From Macellibacteroides fermentans (GTDB lineage: Bacteria > Bacteroidota > Bacteroidia > Bacteroidales > Tannerellaceae), in contig NZ_JACCCY010000001.1 in the NCBI RefSeq assembly GCF_013409575.1, forward strand, positions 1,050,501 through 1,114,500: 64,000 bases of DNA, given 5' to 3'. A program made the translations under genes and the position numbers. Every line of letters starts with the position of its first letter. Positions within the stretch are counted from its first letter, which is position 1. Shown one piece after another: positions 8,053 to 17,444 of the stretch. The notes under the pieces are model-generated. The model was not told where the DNA came from. It searched no databases and saw only the letters and a list, made by a program, of their open reading frames with translations.

Positions 8053-9972
8053 ATGAATAAACGTATTACTCTATACATCTTATTATTCGTTTTATTGAAT
8101 ACATTTATTCAACAAAACCTTTTTGCGAGCACAAATCATTCGCAAAATTCAATGTTGCATATCCCCACAGAAACTAAACGATGGTTCGATCTTGCTGTAG
8201 AATACGAGAAAAATGGCAAAATAGAAGAAAGTATACAAACATACAAACAGGCCCTGAATCATGCAGAATACGAAAACAACCTGCAACTGAAAGCAGAGAT
8301 CTTAAATAATCTGGCAATACTTTTAAGCGGTTCCGGCTTGCGGCAGGAAGGTATTGAATTATCATATAAAGCCTACGAAGCCTATTTAATGTTGGCTGAT
8401 TCAGCCAGAGCAGCTAATGTCAAAATCAATATCGGAACCGATTATATTGACGAAGGAAAGTTTGAAGAGGCCTTAAAAGTAATGCTCGAAGGGCTCGAGC
8501 TACGAATTCAATGCGGTGATTCAACTAACCTTGCAGCCTACTACCTGAATATCGGTGATGTTTATAAACAATTGAATATTGATAAAAAATGGAAGCTATT
8601 TCTTGAAAAAGCGCGAACATTGGCAGCCACCCCCAATTATGCTACATTCGACACCAAAATCTGCATCCTTAATGAACTGGGTTCGATGTACGATGACAAT
8701 AAAGCATACGATCAGGCTATCAGTGCCTATCAGGAAATGTATAACCTAAGCAAAAAAGAAGGATTCATTAATGGAATGGCAACGGCTCTAAACAATCTTG
8801 CTTCCGTATACCTAGAAACAAGGCAAAATAAGAAAGCATTATTAGCAACGCAGGAATCATTAACGCTTAATAAGAAAGACAATAACTATTACGGACTCGT
8901 TTTTTCCAATAACCTCATGGGAGATGTTTACCTGGCTTTAGGCAACACTTTTGAAGCTAAACAGTACTACAAAGAGGGTATTAATCTGGCTAACAAATAC
9001 AATTTTAAGACAGAGTTTGTAAATTCGTACGAAGGGTTATACAAAACATACCGAAAAGAAGGTAATTGGAAGGAGGCTCTTTATTACCACGAACAAACTC
9101 ATCGTCTGACCGACTCGCTTCAAAATAACGAGCTTCAGGAGAAAGTGCTCGAAATTGAAGCAAAATACCAGGCAGAGAAAAAAGAGAGACAAATTGAATT
9201 ACTTCACAATGAAAATGAATTAAAAAATGCCCGTATTAAATTACAAAACGTATATATATGGGGGGTGAGTTTTTTATTCATATTGGTTTCTGCAGGATCC
9301 GTATGGATAGTCAGACAAAAACGAATCAAGCAAAGAGCAAAGCAGGTCGAGCTTGAACAAAAACTACTCCGTTCACAAATGAACCCGCATTTTTTGTTTA
9401 ACTCGCTGGGAGCCATACAAAGTTATATGCTTAAAAACGATGGACGAAAAGCCGCATTCTATTTAAGTAATCTGTCTTCGTTGATGCGCTCCATTCTAAA
9501 AAACTCCAGAGAAGAAGTTATCTCCTTGCAAGAAGAAAAAGAAACCCTTGAAAAATACCTGGTAATACACAAACTAAGGTTAGGTGAACGCTTGAATTAC
9601 GTAGTCAGTGTATCAGACGAACTCGATCAGGAAGAGGTTTACCTCCCTCCCATGATGATTCAACCCTTTGTTGAAAACGCAATCATTCATGGCATCGAGC
9701 CAATGGATAAAGAGGGAATTATACAAGTACGGTTTTACAAAGACGGTAACCACCTTGTCATACAAGTAGATGATAATGGGGTTGGAATACAGGATAGCTC
9801 AAAAAATAAAAACGCAACCCATGTATCTTATGCCTTGCAGATATTTAAAGAAAGAGTAGCCAATCTGAGAAAAAGATATGACACCGAAATCCTCTATTCT
9901 ATTTTAGCCAAAGACCCGTCCGTTGAATCCGGGACTTTGGTGACAGTAAAAATCCCCTTAAAATCATTTTAA
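8053..9972 (+). CDS. TPR-containing sensor histidine kinase, LytS/YehU type
   Basis: A 639-residue sensor. A signal peptide (residues 1-25) exports a helical domain of about eight tetratricopeptide repeats (about 40-370; NNLAILLSGSGLRQEGIELS, LNNLASVYLETRQNKKALLA). A coiled coil (LEIEAKYQAEKKERQIELL), one membrane segment at about 396-415 and a second short coiled coil follow. The His_kinase domain has the phospho-accepting His446 in QMNPHFLFNSLGAIQSY. The HATPase domain is recognisable from MMIQPFVENAIIHG and VDDNGVGI. Kinases of this class phosphorylate LytTR regulators, and one follows after 2 bp. The ligand sensed by the periplasmic TPRs is unknown. Confidence 0.92.
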   Translation: MNKRITLYILLFVLLNTFIQQNLFASTNHSQNSMLHIPTETKRWFDLAVEYEKNGKIEESIQTYKQALNHAEYENNLQLKAEILNNLAILLSGSGLRQEGIELSYKAYEAYLMLADSARAANVKINIGTDYIDEGKFEEALKVMLEGLELRIQCGDSTNLAAYYLNIGDVYKQLNIDKKWKLFLEKARTLAATPNYATFDTKICILNELGSMYDDNKAYDQAISAYQEMYNLSKKEGFINGMATALNNLASVYLETRQNKKALLATQESLTLNKKDNNYYGLVFSNNLMGDVYLALGNTFEAKQYYKEGINLANKYNFKTEFVNSYEGLYKTYRKEGNWKEALYYHEQTHRLTDSLQNNELQEKVLEIEAKYQAEKKERQIELLHNENELKNARIKLQNVYIWGVSFLFILVSAGSVWIVRQKRIKQRAKQVELEQKLLRSQMNPHFLFNSLGAIQSYMLKNDGRKAAFYLSNLSSLMRSILKNSREEVISLQEEKETLEKYLVIHKLRLGERLNYVVSVSDELDQEEVYLPPMMIQPFVENAIIHGIEPMDKEGIIQVRFYKDGNHLVIQVDDNGVGIQDSSKNKNATHVSYALQIFKERVANLRKRYDTEILYSILAKDPSVESGTLVTVKIPLKSF

Positions 9973-9974
9973 TC

Positions 9975-10718
9975 ATGATAAAAACTATTATTGTAGACGA
10001 TGAAATCACTTCAAGAGAAACAATCAAATATCTGATTGCCGAATACTTTTCTCATATAGAAATATCGGCTGAAGCAGAGAGCGTGGATGAAGCCGTAAAC
10101 GTCATTACCAGGTATAAACCGGATTTGGTATTTATGGATATTGAGATTAAAGGAGGAACCGGCATCCAGGTTCTGAAACAATTAAACAACCACGACTTTA
10201 AACTGATATTCATTACGGCATTTAACGATTTTGCCATTAAAGCCATAAAATTCAGTGCGATAGACTATATCTTAAAGCCAATTAATGAATTTGAATTTCA
10301 GTCGGGAGTCGAACGTGCCATTGCAGCAATTAATAAACAGAATAATAGGGCATCAACCGACTCTCTCGTTGTAAATATAGAATCACTAAAAGATAAAAAA
10401 CTTGCATTACGTACATCGCAGGAAATTCATCTTGTCAACTTTAATGACATAGTACATTGTGAATCCGACAATGCCTATACTACTTTTTACCTTAACACCG
10501 GCGAAAAGATAATGGTGTCTAAGGGCATCGGCGAATATGCCGAGCTACTATCCGAATATGGATTTATCAGGCCTCATCAATCTCATTTAGTTAATATAGA
10601 ATACATTAAGAAATTAGATAAAAGCGAAGGGGGATATATTGTATTAAAAGATAAGACTCAGATACCTATATCCGGCCGACGAAGACAACAACTGATAGAT
10701 ATCCTGAACAGGATGTAA
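9975..10718 (+). CDS. LytTR-family response regulator
   Basis: 247 residues. The receiver domain has the acidic pair in VDDE (D8, D9), phospho-acceptor D55 (LVFMDIEIKGGTG), T81 and K101 (DYILKPI). The LytTR DNA-binding domain occupies about 135-247 (VHCESDNAYTTFYL, GFIRPHQSHLVNIEYI, IPISGRRRQQL). It is translationally coupled to the TPR kinase two bases upstream, and the pair is almost certainly a cognate two-component system. LytTR proteins bind paired short direct repeats. I could not identify the target genes here. Confidence 0.95.
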   Translation: MIKTIIVDDEITSRETIKYLIAEYFSHIEISAEAESVDEAVNVITRYKPDLVFMDIEIKGGTGIQVLKQLNNHDFKLIFITAFNDFAIKAIKFSAIDYILKPINEFEFQSGVERAIAAINKQNNRASTDSLVVNIESLKDKKLALRTSQEIHLVNFNDIVHCESDNAYTTFYLNTGEKIMVSKGIGEYAELLSEYGFIRPHQSHLVNIEYIKKLDKSEGGYIVLKDKTQIPISGRRRQQLIDILNRM

Positions 10719-10810
10719 TAAATTCAAAGGCAAAACAAGCGAATATATCTTTACTGCTGTCGGATTCAAATTACACCCCTGAAAATGAAAAATAAATATG
10801 TTTCTTTGTT

Positions 10811-10844
10811 ACAGGTAACAACAACACATAGGGTTGCTACCTGT
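10811..10844. repeat. Imperfect inverted repeat downstream of the LytTR gene
   Basis: ACAGGTAACAAC (10811-10822) and GTTGCTACCTGT (10833-10844) pair over 11 of 12 positions with a 10-nt loop. No T-tract follows directly. It may be a processing or stabilising hairpin at the end of the two-component operon. The rest of 10719-10923 shows no gene. Confidence 0.45.
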
Positions 10845-10923
10845 CACTAACCCTTTTCGTTTAATATATTCTAAACCACCGTTAAATTGGAATATTATAA
10901 TGTTGTTCCAAAATAACACCCCT

Positions 10924-10953
10924 AAAAAGCTCTGCCAAATGCAGAGCTTTTTT
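10924..10953. terminator. Bidirectional terminator
   Basis: AAAAAGCTCTGC and GCAGAGCTTTTTT form a 12-bp stem around CAAAT, with A- and T-runs on both sides. It can end both the LytTR operon (plus) and the EFR1 gene (minus), whose stop codon is 2 bp away. Confidence 0.85.
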
Positions 10954-10955
10954 AG

Positions 10956-11726
10956 TTAATGATGCTGATTAAAATACTGATGTTTGTTTCGGGTTGCCTT
11001 TCCATATTGTACTGCCTGTTGGGGACAAACATGATAACAAGCCAGACAAGAAGTACAGAATTCGCCCCAAACAGGTTTATCAACTACTCTTATATTATGA
11101 ACCGGACAAGCCTTTTCGCACAATCCACAGGATATACAGCTATCCGTTGCAAAAAAAGGCTTGGCGGTAACCTGGTATTTATTAAATAGTGGATTAATAA
11201 TCCGGCTCTTAAAGCAAGGCCAACTACCTTTCCTATATTCAAATACATCCGATTCTCTGGCAGTAAGAAGTGCATTGATATGGCCTACAGCCGGCACCGC
11301 TTCCGAAAGTTTTTTTTCTTCAAGCTCTTTCGGATCAGTATCAAACCCGGGCAGACACACATAATTATTGGGCATTATAACCGAAAAACCTGCATTAAAG
11401 CTCCAACCTCTTTTACCGGCCGCCTTTTTAATAATATCGACGGTAAGTCCCACCTCATCACCACAAGTGCAAACAAAAAACATATATGGATTCCGGAAGT
11501 TTTCGAAACGGATCTTATCAATAAAATCCATCACAATCGCAGGCGGAGCCCACGAATATACCGGAAACACAAAACCAATCATTTCATTGTCGGTCAGCCT
11601 ATATTGAAAAGCAGCATCCGGATTGGTCATTTCATCTGCAATTGAAATCAACCTCTCATGCTGAACTACAGAAATTTCGCGAGCTATCCATTTCGAATTA
11701 CCTGTGCCAGAGAAATAAAATATCAT
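10956..11726 (-). CDS. EFR1-family flavodoxin-ferredoxin protein
   Basis: About 256 residues from the ATG at 11726. The N-terminus is a flavodoxin-like fold with the FMN phosphate loop in FYFSGTGNSKWIAREI. The C-terminus holds two 4Fe-4S motifs (CISCGLCEKACP and CTSCLACYHVCPQQA). Proteins of this layout are thought to pass electrons between ferredoxin and flavin partners; the partner is unknown. The frame extends to a GTG at 11756, but that codon lies in the target duplication of the neighbouring insertion sequence, so I prefer the ATG directly before the flavodoxin motif. The insertion sequence lies 34 bp upstream and has probably displaced its native promoter. Confidence 0.9.
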   Translation of the reverse strand: MIFYFSGTGNSKWIAREISVVQHERLISIADEMTNPDAAFQYRLTDNEMIGFVFPVYSWAPPAIVMDFIDKIRFENFRNPYMFFVCTCGDEVGLTVDIIKKAAGKRGWSFNAGFSVIMPNNYVCLPGFDTDPKELEEKKLSEAVPAVGHINALLTARESDVFEYRKGSWPCFKSRIINPLFNKYQVTAKPFFATDSCISCGLCEKACPVHNIRVVDKPVWGEFCTSCLACYHVCPQQAVQYGKATRNKHQYFNQHH

Positions 11727-11759
11727 ATTCTGTTTTTTATTAAATAAAGATATCACTAG

Positions 11760-13067
11760 TGTCCGGTTAAAACTACCAGATATTCAACTGGTTAGAACTA
11801 TTCGGACTGGTTAAATTGTAATTTGTATTTATAAATAGCTCATTTATAGGCATTTTCTCAAACAAAGTCAAGCTGAAAATCTGCAATAAAGTGTAGAGCG
11901 GCGGCTCTAATTTCATTTTCTTTTTGACTATTGAGACAAGCAGATACATACAGATTGCTATCCATATTTGGGTGTACACTGCGTTTCTGCTGGTGCCATA
12001 AAAAGCTTTTATCCGAAGATGCTGTTTTATCCATTTGAAAAACAGTTCAATCTTCCATCGTTCTTTGTATAACTGAGCAATTGTAAAGGCTGGTAACTCT
12101 AAGTTATTCGTCAAGAAAACATAAATCTTGCCGGTTTCGGCATCTTGATATTTTATCCTCCTCAAATAGTCTGGATAATCTTTCTTGATGTAAAAGCCTG
12201 TCAGTTTTATAGATTGATCGTATTTGAGTCCGGTGGTCTTGTCCACCTTTCGACTATACACTCTTCTGGCAGCCATGTTATCCTTGGCCCTAGTCACGAA
12301 GAACGCGCGTTGTTCGTGGATGATAGTGTAGAACCGAAAGAAATCGACATAACCTTTGTCCATTACATAAATGGCACCAGGCTCGACTACGATATGTTCC
12401 ATTACATTGACGTCGTGGCATAAACCATCCGTCAAATGTACAAATGTGGGTATGGAGCCCCGCAAGTCCAGCAACGTGTGCATTTTAACAGCACCTTTGT
12501 TTTTGCGAAACTTCGCCCATGGAAAAAGACTTAAGCACAAGTCGATGGTGCTGCTGTCCAAGGCGTACACCATGTTTTTGACATCAAGCTTGAACTCGTT
12601 ATCCTTTTCATAAAGGTGTCGAGCCTCCTTGATCAGAACTTGTGCGTAGTCTGCATAAATTCGCCAATCCCGACTTTCGTTGGCCTCTGCCAATGTGGAT
12701 TTAGGAACCGGCTGCTTTATGCCTGAATGATATAATTTATTGGAAAACGCTGTCAAGCAAGATTCGATGTCACGTAAACTTTCCCTATAGGTAAGTTGAG
12801 CAAAACCCATCACATAAAAGTGTTCCTTACAGGTAAAGTTCCTTACGCGATGGTTACCCTTGTACTTTTCAACACACTTGTTGAATTCATAAGTCGGTAA
12901 AAATGACATCAGTTGCGCGAAAACGGTTTTCCCTATATTCATGATTTACGGTATTTTTCGTAAATCTAGGGAATTTCCAATATTTTCAAATCGAAAAATT
13001 AAAGAACGTATTTGAAAGCCTTTATCAATGCGGGTTTCAGGAGTTTGTTAAAGTCCTTAACCGGACA
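11760..13067 (-). mobile_element. Complete IS4-family insertion sequence (1,308 bp)
   Basis: It is bounded by 11-bp perfect inverted repeats (TGTCCGGTTAA at 11760-11770; TTAACCGGACA at 13057-13067) and flanked by the 4-bp duplication CTAG (11756-11759 and 13068-13071). It carries one intact transposase gene, so it looks complete and recent. It separates tRNA-Ser and its terminator from the EFR1 gene. Confidence 0.9.
11773..12942 (-). CDS. IS4-family transposase with DUF4372 N-terminus
   Basis: A 389-residue DDE transposase. The first 65 residues match the DUF4372 segment (FAQLMSFLPTYEFNKCVEKY). The catalytic triad is probably D129 (YALDSSTIDL), D195 (YVMDKGYVDF) and E299 in the Y-(2)-R-(3)-E-(6)-K signature (LYKERWKIELFFKWIKQH). 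No frameshift or internal stop is seen, so it should be functional. It fills most of the element, starting 125 bp inside the right end. Confidence 0.95.
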   Translation of the reverse strand: MNIGKTVFAQLMSFLPTYEFNKCVEKYKGNHRVRNFTCKEHFYVMGFAQLTYRESLRDIESCLTAFSNKLYHSGIKQPVPKSTLAEANESRDWRIYADYAQVLIKEARHLYEKDNEFKLDVKNMVYALDSSTIDLCLSLFPWAKFRKNKGAVKMHTLLDLRGSIPTFVHLTDGLCHDVNVMEHIVVEPGAIYVMDKGYVDFFRFYTIIHEQRAFFVTRAKDNMAARRVYSRKVDKTTGLKYDQSIKLTGFYIKKDYPDYLRRIKYQDAETGKIYVFLTNNLELPAFTIAQLYKERWKIELFFKWIKQHLRIKAFYGTSRNAVYTQIWIAICMYLLVSIVKKKMKLEPPLYTLLQIFSLTLFEKMPINELFINTNYNLTSPNSSNQLNIW

Positions 13068-13104
13068 CTAGTGTAAAGATATATAACTCAATCCCGATTA
13101 ATAT

Positions 13105-13141
13105 ATAAAAAAATCGGGTGAACCAATCCTGATTCACCCGG
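13105..13141 (-). terminator. Terminator of tRNA-Ser
   Basis: CGGGTGAA and TTCACCCG form the stem (about 13115-13122 with 13133-13140). On the minus strand a run of T follows. It lies about 27 bp beyond the 3' end of the tRNA. Confidence 0.8.
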
Positions 13142-13167
13142 TTTATCTTTGTTTACATAAATCCTTG

Positions 13168-13252
13168 CGGAGAAAGAGGGATTCGAACCCTCGAAACCTA
13201 TTGGTTTAACGGTGTTCGAGACCGCCGCATTCGACCACTCTGCCATCTCTCC
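13168..13252 (-). tRNA. tRNA-Ser(CGA)
   Basis: Class-II tRNA read on the minus strand, from GGAGAGATGGCAGAGTGG to the 3' arm GGTTCGAATCCC. The acceptor stem GGAGAGA pairs with TTTCTCC and the discriminator is G. The anticodon loop CTCGAAC gives anticodon CGA for codon UCG, and a long variable arm is present. CCA is not encoded. Confidence 0.95.
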
Positions 13253-13344
13253 AGAGACATACGTGGAACTAATCACGTTTTATAGCTGCAAAGCTATAAT
13301 ATTCCCCAAACATCTCAAACAATTTTGCAAACATTTTTTTATTG

Positions 13345-16065
13345 TCAGTATCCCAATTCAAAATCTCGTTCCACTGCAGGAACACCCTCTTTCATCCAAT
13401 CGGGCATGGGCTGGTTACGCAAATAATGATCGAAGAACTGGAACATACGTTTCTGGAAATCAATCCGGTTTGCCATACGCATGGGCCAATGTACCTCGCC
13501 GGTATAATTAAGCAGCCAAGCTGGTTTCTGCAAACGCTTCAGCGCCACAAAGTACTCAATCCCTTGATACCAGGGCACATGACCGTCGTTATCATTATGC
13601 ATAATCAGAATGGGAGTCTGCACCTTATCCATCGTAAACAATGGAGAGTTCTCCATATAGTTAAGCGGTTTCTGCCAGGGTGTCCCCCCTATTCTACTTT
13701 GTCCATGTTCGTATTGGAATGAACGGTTCAAACCTGTACCCCATCGAATACCACCATAGGCACTGAACATATTCACCACCGGAGCACCCGACTCGATAGC
13801 TGCAAACAAATTGGTACGGGTTGCCAGATAAGCCACCTGATAACCACCCCAGCTATGTCCTTGTGCACCGATTGCCTTCTCGTCTACATACCCCTGGGCA
13901 ATCAAGGCAGAAATACCCGGCATTATACTATTATAACAACTTTCTCCCGGGTATCCATCTTTATACCGTACATCCGGATTAAAAACAAGGTAACCGTTAC
14001 TGGTATAATAATGGTAATCTATGGTAGAGCGATGAGGCTCCGGCATGCGATAGCCATACAACGTCTCGGCATTCCGTTCGTAAAAGTTAACAATCATCGG
14101 ATATTTTTTGGCAGGATCAAAATCAGCCGGTTTATAAACGACCCCTTCAAGCGGACGGCCATCCAACGAAATCCAATGAACCAGTTCGGCCGTACCCCAG
14201 TTGAAACCCTCTTGTTGGGCCACTCCGTTAGTCAGTTTTATGCCCTTGGCAAAATCAAGATCCGACAAATGTAGGTCCGGATACTGCTGGAAAGTCTCCA
14301 CAGTATAAAGAACGGCATCCGACTTTTTAGCTTTTAACGGCGACTTCAACATATAATTCCCTGCCATCAACATGGAAGGCACAGCGGCTTTCGAAAACTG
14401 CGCACGGTAATATCCGTACCCTTTGCTCTTCTCATTGAATCCGATGAGAATCTGTCGCTTATTTAACGAAATATCCCTCTCCTCTTTGTCCAGTTTCACT
14501 AACCTGTAAGTAATCATCTCCTTACGGCCGTTCACAGTAAGATTAACCGGCTCTTTCGTTGCTCTGGGATCAAACTGCCAGATATCATACCTGTCATAAA
14601 TCAGCACCTGCTTATCATCGGTTGTCCATCCCGCCACACCATGTGCTGCCGGATAATCGGGAACATCGTTATCTTCATCCCAGGCAGTAAAATTTTCAGG
14701 AGTAGTAAGTTTGTATTCCTTACGGGCAGCCATATCATAGGTATACCACGAACTATCAGGAGCATTATACCAATAGGCAAAAGTGCCCTTTGGAGAAAGT
14801 TGCATGGTAGCATTCACTGCTGATTTAATCACATCACGTACACCGGTTTCCAGATTAACCCGATACATATCCACCCGGCTATCACCTGTCCACATCCGTT
14901 CTGTATCATACGCTTTGGTTGAATAAAGCAAAGCCCATGAGGCATTTCCCTCATCGGCCAACTTCAAATCCGGAATATCTGCAGTAGCTAATTGGAACAC
15001 CTGTTTCGAAGCAAAGTTATACACTGCCGTATAGGTTTTCTTCAAGTCCTTTGCCCTATCATAATCCTGTTGCGTATACTGCGTGTCTTCATCCCAATTC
15101 CAGATATGCACATTCGGTCGGTTCTCGGCAAGCACAGTCGTATCTTTCTGCTTCGGTTCGGGCGAAGTTCCGAAAAACAGTCGCGAAGAATTCCGTGAGA
15201 ACTGAAGCGATTCATTTTCACTCAACACCCATCCTGCCGGAAAAGCATTATTTTTCTTATCGGCAATCAAACGAGCCTTCTCCATTTTTTCGGAAACATA
15301 CAGGGAATACCCCTTGAACGTTGAATCTTTATGAGCACAATACAAGAAAGCCAGCTTAGAGCCATTCTCATCGAAAGCCATTTTTTTAAGCACCCCTTTT
15401 CCTTCAAAAAGCAACGACTTTCCTTTCTCAGGAACAAACGTATGCAGACTTACCAGCGCTTCTTTATCATTTTTGTCCGATTCCGATTTAACGAAATACA
15501 AAACATTACTCTTCTTTGCAAAACCAAAATCTGTCACCGCCGGAAGTGAATCCATTTTTGATCCGTCCAGCGACCTCACATACAAGGCAGAATCGGCCTT
15601 ACTACCTCTCTGGTAAGCAATCCAATCGGCAGACTCCGACAATTTGAAGGTTCTCACAGAATCGATCACCTCCTTTTTATCCGAAACCAGGTGGTAAATC
15701 ACCAACTTGTTCATCGGCATCTTATCCTCTTTAGTCTTTTTCAACTTCAGCGAATCCACCACAGCAACAGATGGCTTCAGGGTAACCAACATAAAGTTTG
15801 ACGAAGCCGAAAAAGAGGCTCCTTCGGCCGAGGCAAACGAAGCTTTTTCAGCCCCAAGGTCATTATAGAGAGTCACGGACGCATCACCACGCCAAGGCTC
15901 CATCTGGCAAGCCACCCATTTACCATTATCCGATATAGTCTGCGCCGTTATACGCTTCCAACCAATCACATCTTCCCACGCCAAAGGCTTAGTCGGGACC
16001 TGTGCCTGCGAAAACAGCGCTGTACCAAGACATAAACCAAGCAAAACTGTTTTAAAATATTTCAT
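13345..16065 (-). CDS. S9-family serine peptidase (prolyl oligopeptidase type), secreted
   Basis: 907 residues from the ATG at 16065, which opens a clean signal peptide ending FSQAQ. The frame extends to a TTG at 16086, which I reject. The N-terminal two thirds would form the beta-propeller ([22 protein letters not shown]). The C-terminal alpha/beta hydrolase domain holds nucleophile S738 in GHSWGGYQ, the aspartate in [11 protein letters not shown], and the histidine in GEVHWPM. Family members cleave oligopeptides, and Bacteroidota versions are periplasmic. It begins 30 bp after the flavin-reductase stop, so the two may be cotranscribed although the functions are not obviously linked. Confidence 0.92.
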   Translation of the reverse strand: MKYFKTVLLGLCLGTALFSQAQVPTKPLAWEDVIGWKRITAQTISDNGKWVACQMEPWRGDASVTLYNDLGAEKASFASAEGASFSASSNFMLVTLKPSVAVVDSLKLKKTKEDKMPMNKLVIYHLVSDKKEVIDSVRTFKLSESADWIAYQRGSKADSALYVRSLDGSKMDSLPAVTDFGFAKKSNVLYFVKSESDKNDKEALVSLHTFVPEKGKSLLFEGKGVLKKMAFDENGSKLAFLYCAHKDSTFKGYSLYVSEKMEKARLIADKKNNAFPAGWVLSENESLQFSRNSSRLFFGTSPEPKQKDTTVLAENRPNVHIWNWDEDTQYTQQDYDRAKDLKKTYTAVYNFASKQVFQLATADIPDLKLADEGNASWALLYSTKAYDTERMWTGDSRVDMYRVNLETGVRDVIKSAVNATMQLSPKGTFAYWYNAPDSSWYTYDMAARKEYKLTTPENFTAWDEDNDVPDYPAAHGVAGWTTDDKQVLIYDRYDIWQFDPRATKEPVNLTVNGRKEMITYRLVKLDKEERDISLNKRQILIGFNEKSKGYGYYRAQFSKAAVPSMLMAGNYMLKSPLKAKKSDAVLYTVETFQQYPDLHLSDLDFAKGIKLTNGVAQQEGFNWGTAELVHWISLDGRPLEGVVYKPADFDPAKKYPMIVNFYERNAETLYGYRMPEPHRSTIDYHYYTSNGYLVFNPDVRYKDGYPGESCYNSIMPGISALIAQGYVDEKAIGAQGHSWGGYQVAYLATRTNLFAAIESGAPVVNMFSAYGGIRWGTGLNRSFQYEHGQSRIGGTPWQKPLNYMENSPLFTMDKVQTPILIMHNDNDGHVPWYQGIEYFVALKRLQKPAWLLNYTGEVHWPMRMANRIDFQKRMFQFFDHYLRNQPMPDWMKEGVPAVERDFELGY

Positions 16066-16095
16066 CTGTATAAATTTTATAATCAATGAAGCTAC

Positions 16096-16611
16096 CTATT
16101 CTTTTATCATTACTTTGCAAACCTCAGCAATGTACAAATGATGGAAATCACCCTCCGGATACCATTGGGAAATGATCTCTTTATCCAGAAAAGATTCCGC
16201 CACCATGGGCTGAACAAAAAGTTTCTTTACAAAGAAGACAGATTCAGCTTCAGCAAAATAAGGAACACCTTCTTCATCCTTACAGATTGTAAGTCCCGCT
16301 TTCGCTATTTTATCTTCGTCTCTGCCCGACACCTTACCCAGGTAAGTCAGCGCCTTCTTTTTGTAATCTTCGGCAAAAAAGGTTAGTGTAAATGTAGTAG
16401 CCTCATCTACAAATTCTTTTGTAAATCGTTGGGGACGAATTACAACATACGCCACCTCCTTGTTCCACATAATACCCAACCCGCCCCAATTGGCCGTCAT
16501 CGTATTCACACTACCATCGGATTTTGCGGCTGTAACCAACATCCATTTGTTCTTGAGGTCGAAGGCATCCATGCTTGCCTTCTTCGTCTTAACTACCTTA
16601 AAGCTATTCAT
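16096..16611 (-). CDS. Flavin reductase-like FMN-binding protein
   Basis: 171 residues of the flavin-reductase/flavoredoxin split-barrel family: NKWMLVTAAKSDGSVNTMTANWGGLGIMW near the start matches the FMN-binding part, followed by YVVIRPQRFTKEFVDE and TFFAEDYKKK. Such proteins reduce or carry FMN, or act as electron carriers. There is no signal peptide, so it is cytoplasmic. It precedes the S9 peptidase gene on the same strand. Confidence 0.88.
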   Translation of the reverse strand: MNSFKVVKTKKASMDAFDLKNKWMLVTAAKSDGSVNTMTANWGGLGIMWNKEVAYVVIRPQRFTKEFVDEATTFTLTFFAEDYKKKALTYLGKVSGRDEDKIAKAGLTICKDEEGVPYFAEAESVFFVKKLFVQPMVAESFLDKEIISQWYPEGDFHHLYIAEVCKVMIKE

Positions 16612-16636
16612 TTGCTTATTTACTTATTATTTAGCA

Positions 16637-16644
16637 CAAAAATA
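16637..16644 (-). promoter_or_regulatory. -7 element ahead of the flavin-reductase gene
   Basis: CAAAAATA on the plus strand reads TATTTTTG on the minus strand, 26 bp before the start at 16611. The -33 box is unclear. The gap 16645-16832 also holds two copies of CGCGAGTA (16685-16692, 16740-16747) of unknown meaning. Confidence 0.4.
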
Positions 16645-16832
16645 TAAATTTAATTGCACATTATATCATATAAACTCCACATCTCGCGAGTAATTTGCTT
16701 TTAAATTGCCTTTTATACCAACGTCAAACATCCTTATCGCGCGAGTAGAATAACAAAAATTATTACTACGAAATTAGAGAGAAATAATTTATATTAATCT
16801 GATAAAAAACGAAATAAACCAATGTTAATAGG

Positions 16833-16840
16833 TATCTTTG
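16833..16840 (+). promoter_or_regulatory. -7 element of the ECF sigma gene
   Basis: TATCTTTG, 28 bp before the ATG at 16868. The TTG at 16838 that could extend the frame lies inside this element. No TTTG is seen 17-23 bp upstream. Confidence 0.5.
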
Positions 16841-16867
16841 AATGTTATATCTCAACTGATACTGTAC

Positions 16868-17440
16868 ATGAAAAAAACGATCCATATAGAATTAATCCGT
16901 AAACTACGCAAAGGATCTCATGAGGCATTTAACGCATGCTACGACATCTACGCAGACAGACTTTACGGATTTATATTGGTGCATACAAAATCGCCCTCAA
17001 TAGCGGAAGATATTGTGCAGGAAACTTTTCTGAAATTATGGAGTAATAAAGAAAAACTTACCGAAGAAGGAGATTTTAAATCCATGCTCTTCACAATCGC
17101 CGGTAATCTTATTATTGATGCTTTCAGAAAGCAAATAAATAAACCCGAATTCGAAGATTATATCAAATACTTCGATAATGAAATTGTTGCAGACAATTCA
17201 TCAGAGGAGATTATCTATTATGATGAATTTCTTGAAAAATTAACTCTTTCAAAAAGGCTTCTCACAGAAGGGCAACGACATATTTTTGAACTTAGTAGGG
17301 AATCCGGACTTTCAAACAAAGAAATAGCATCAAAATTAGGCATCACCGAACAAACGGTAAAGAACCATTTGTCGGCAGCCCTTAAAACACTTCGAACAGA
17401 ACTGTCTAAATACAATTATCTGTTTACATTTATTATTTAA
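16868..17440 (+). CDS. ECF (sigma-70 family) RNA polymerase sigma factor
   Basis: 190 residues from the ATG at 16868. Region 2 is at about 10-75 (GSHEAFNACYDIYADRLYGF, SIAEDIVQETFLKLWSNKE). Region 4 is at about 125-180 (LTEGQRHIFELSRESGLSNK, EIASKLGITEQTVKNHLSAAL). It converges on the end of the susCD operon, 4 bp from the stop of the glycosidase gene. That operon begins with a FecR gene about 9 kb away with no sigma gene beside it, so this is its likely partner. The placement is unusual because sigma and FecR genes are normally adjacent. Confidence 0.92.
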   Translation: MKKTIHIELIRKLRKGSHEAFNACYDIYADRLYGFILVHTKSPSIAEDIVQETFLKLWSNKEKLTEEGDFKSMLFTIAGNLIIDAFRKQINKPEFEDYIKYFDNEIVADNSSEEIIYYDEFLEKLTLSKRLLTEGQRHIFELSRESGLSNKEIASKLGITEQTVKNHLSAALKTLRTELSKYNYLFTFII

Positions 17441-17444
17441 TTTA

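Noticed and set aside
16685-16747. CGCGAGTA direct repeat as a regulatory site or restriction scar
   Set aside because: Only two copies, 55 bp apart, with no other symmetry; not enough to call.
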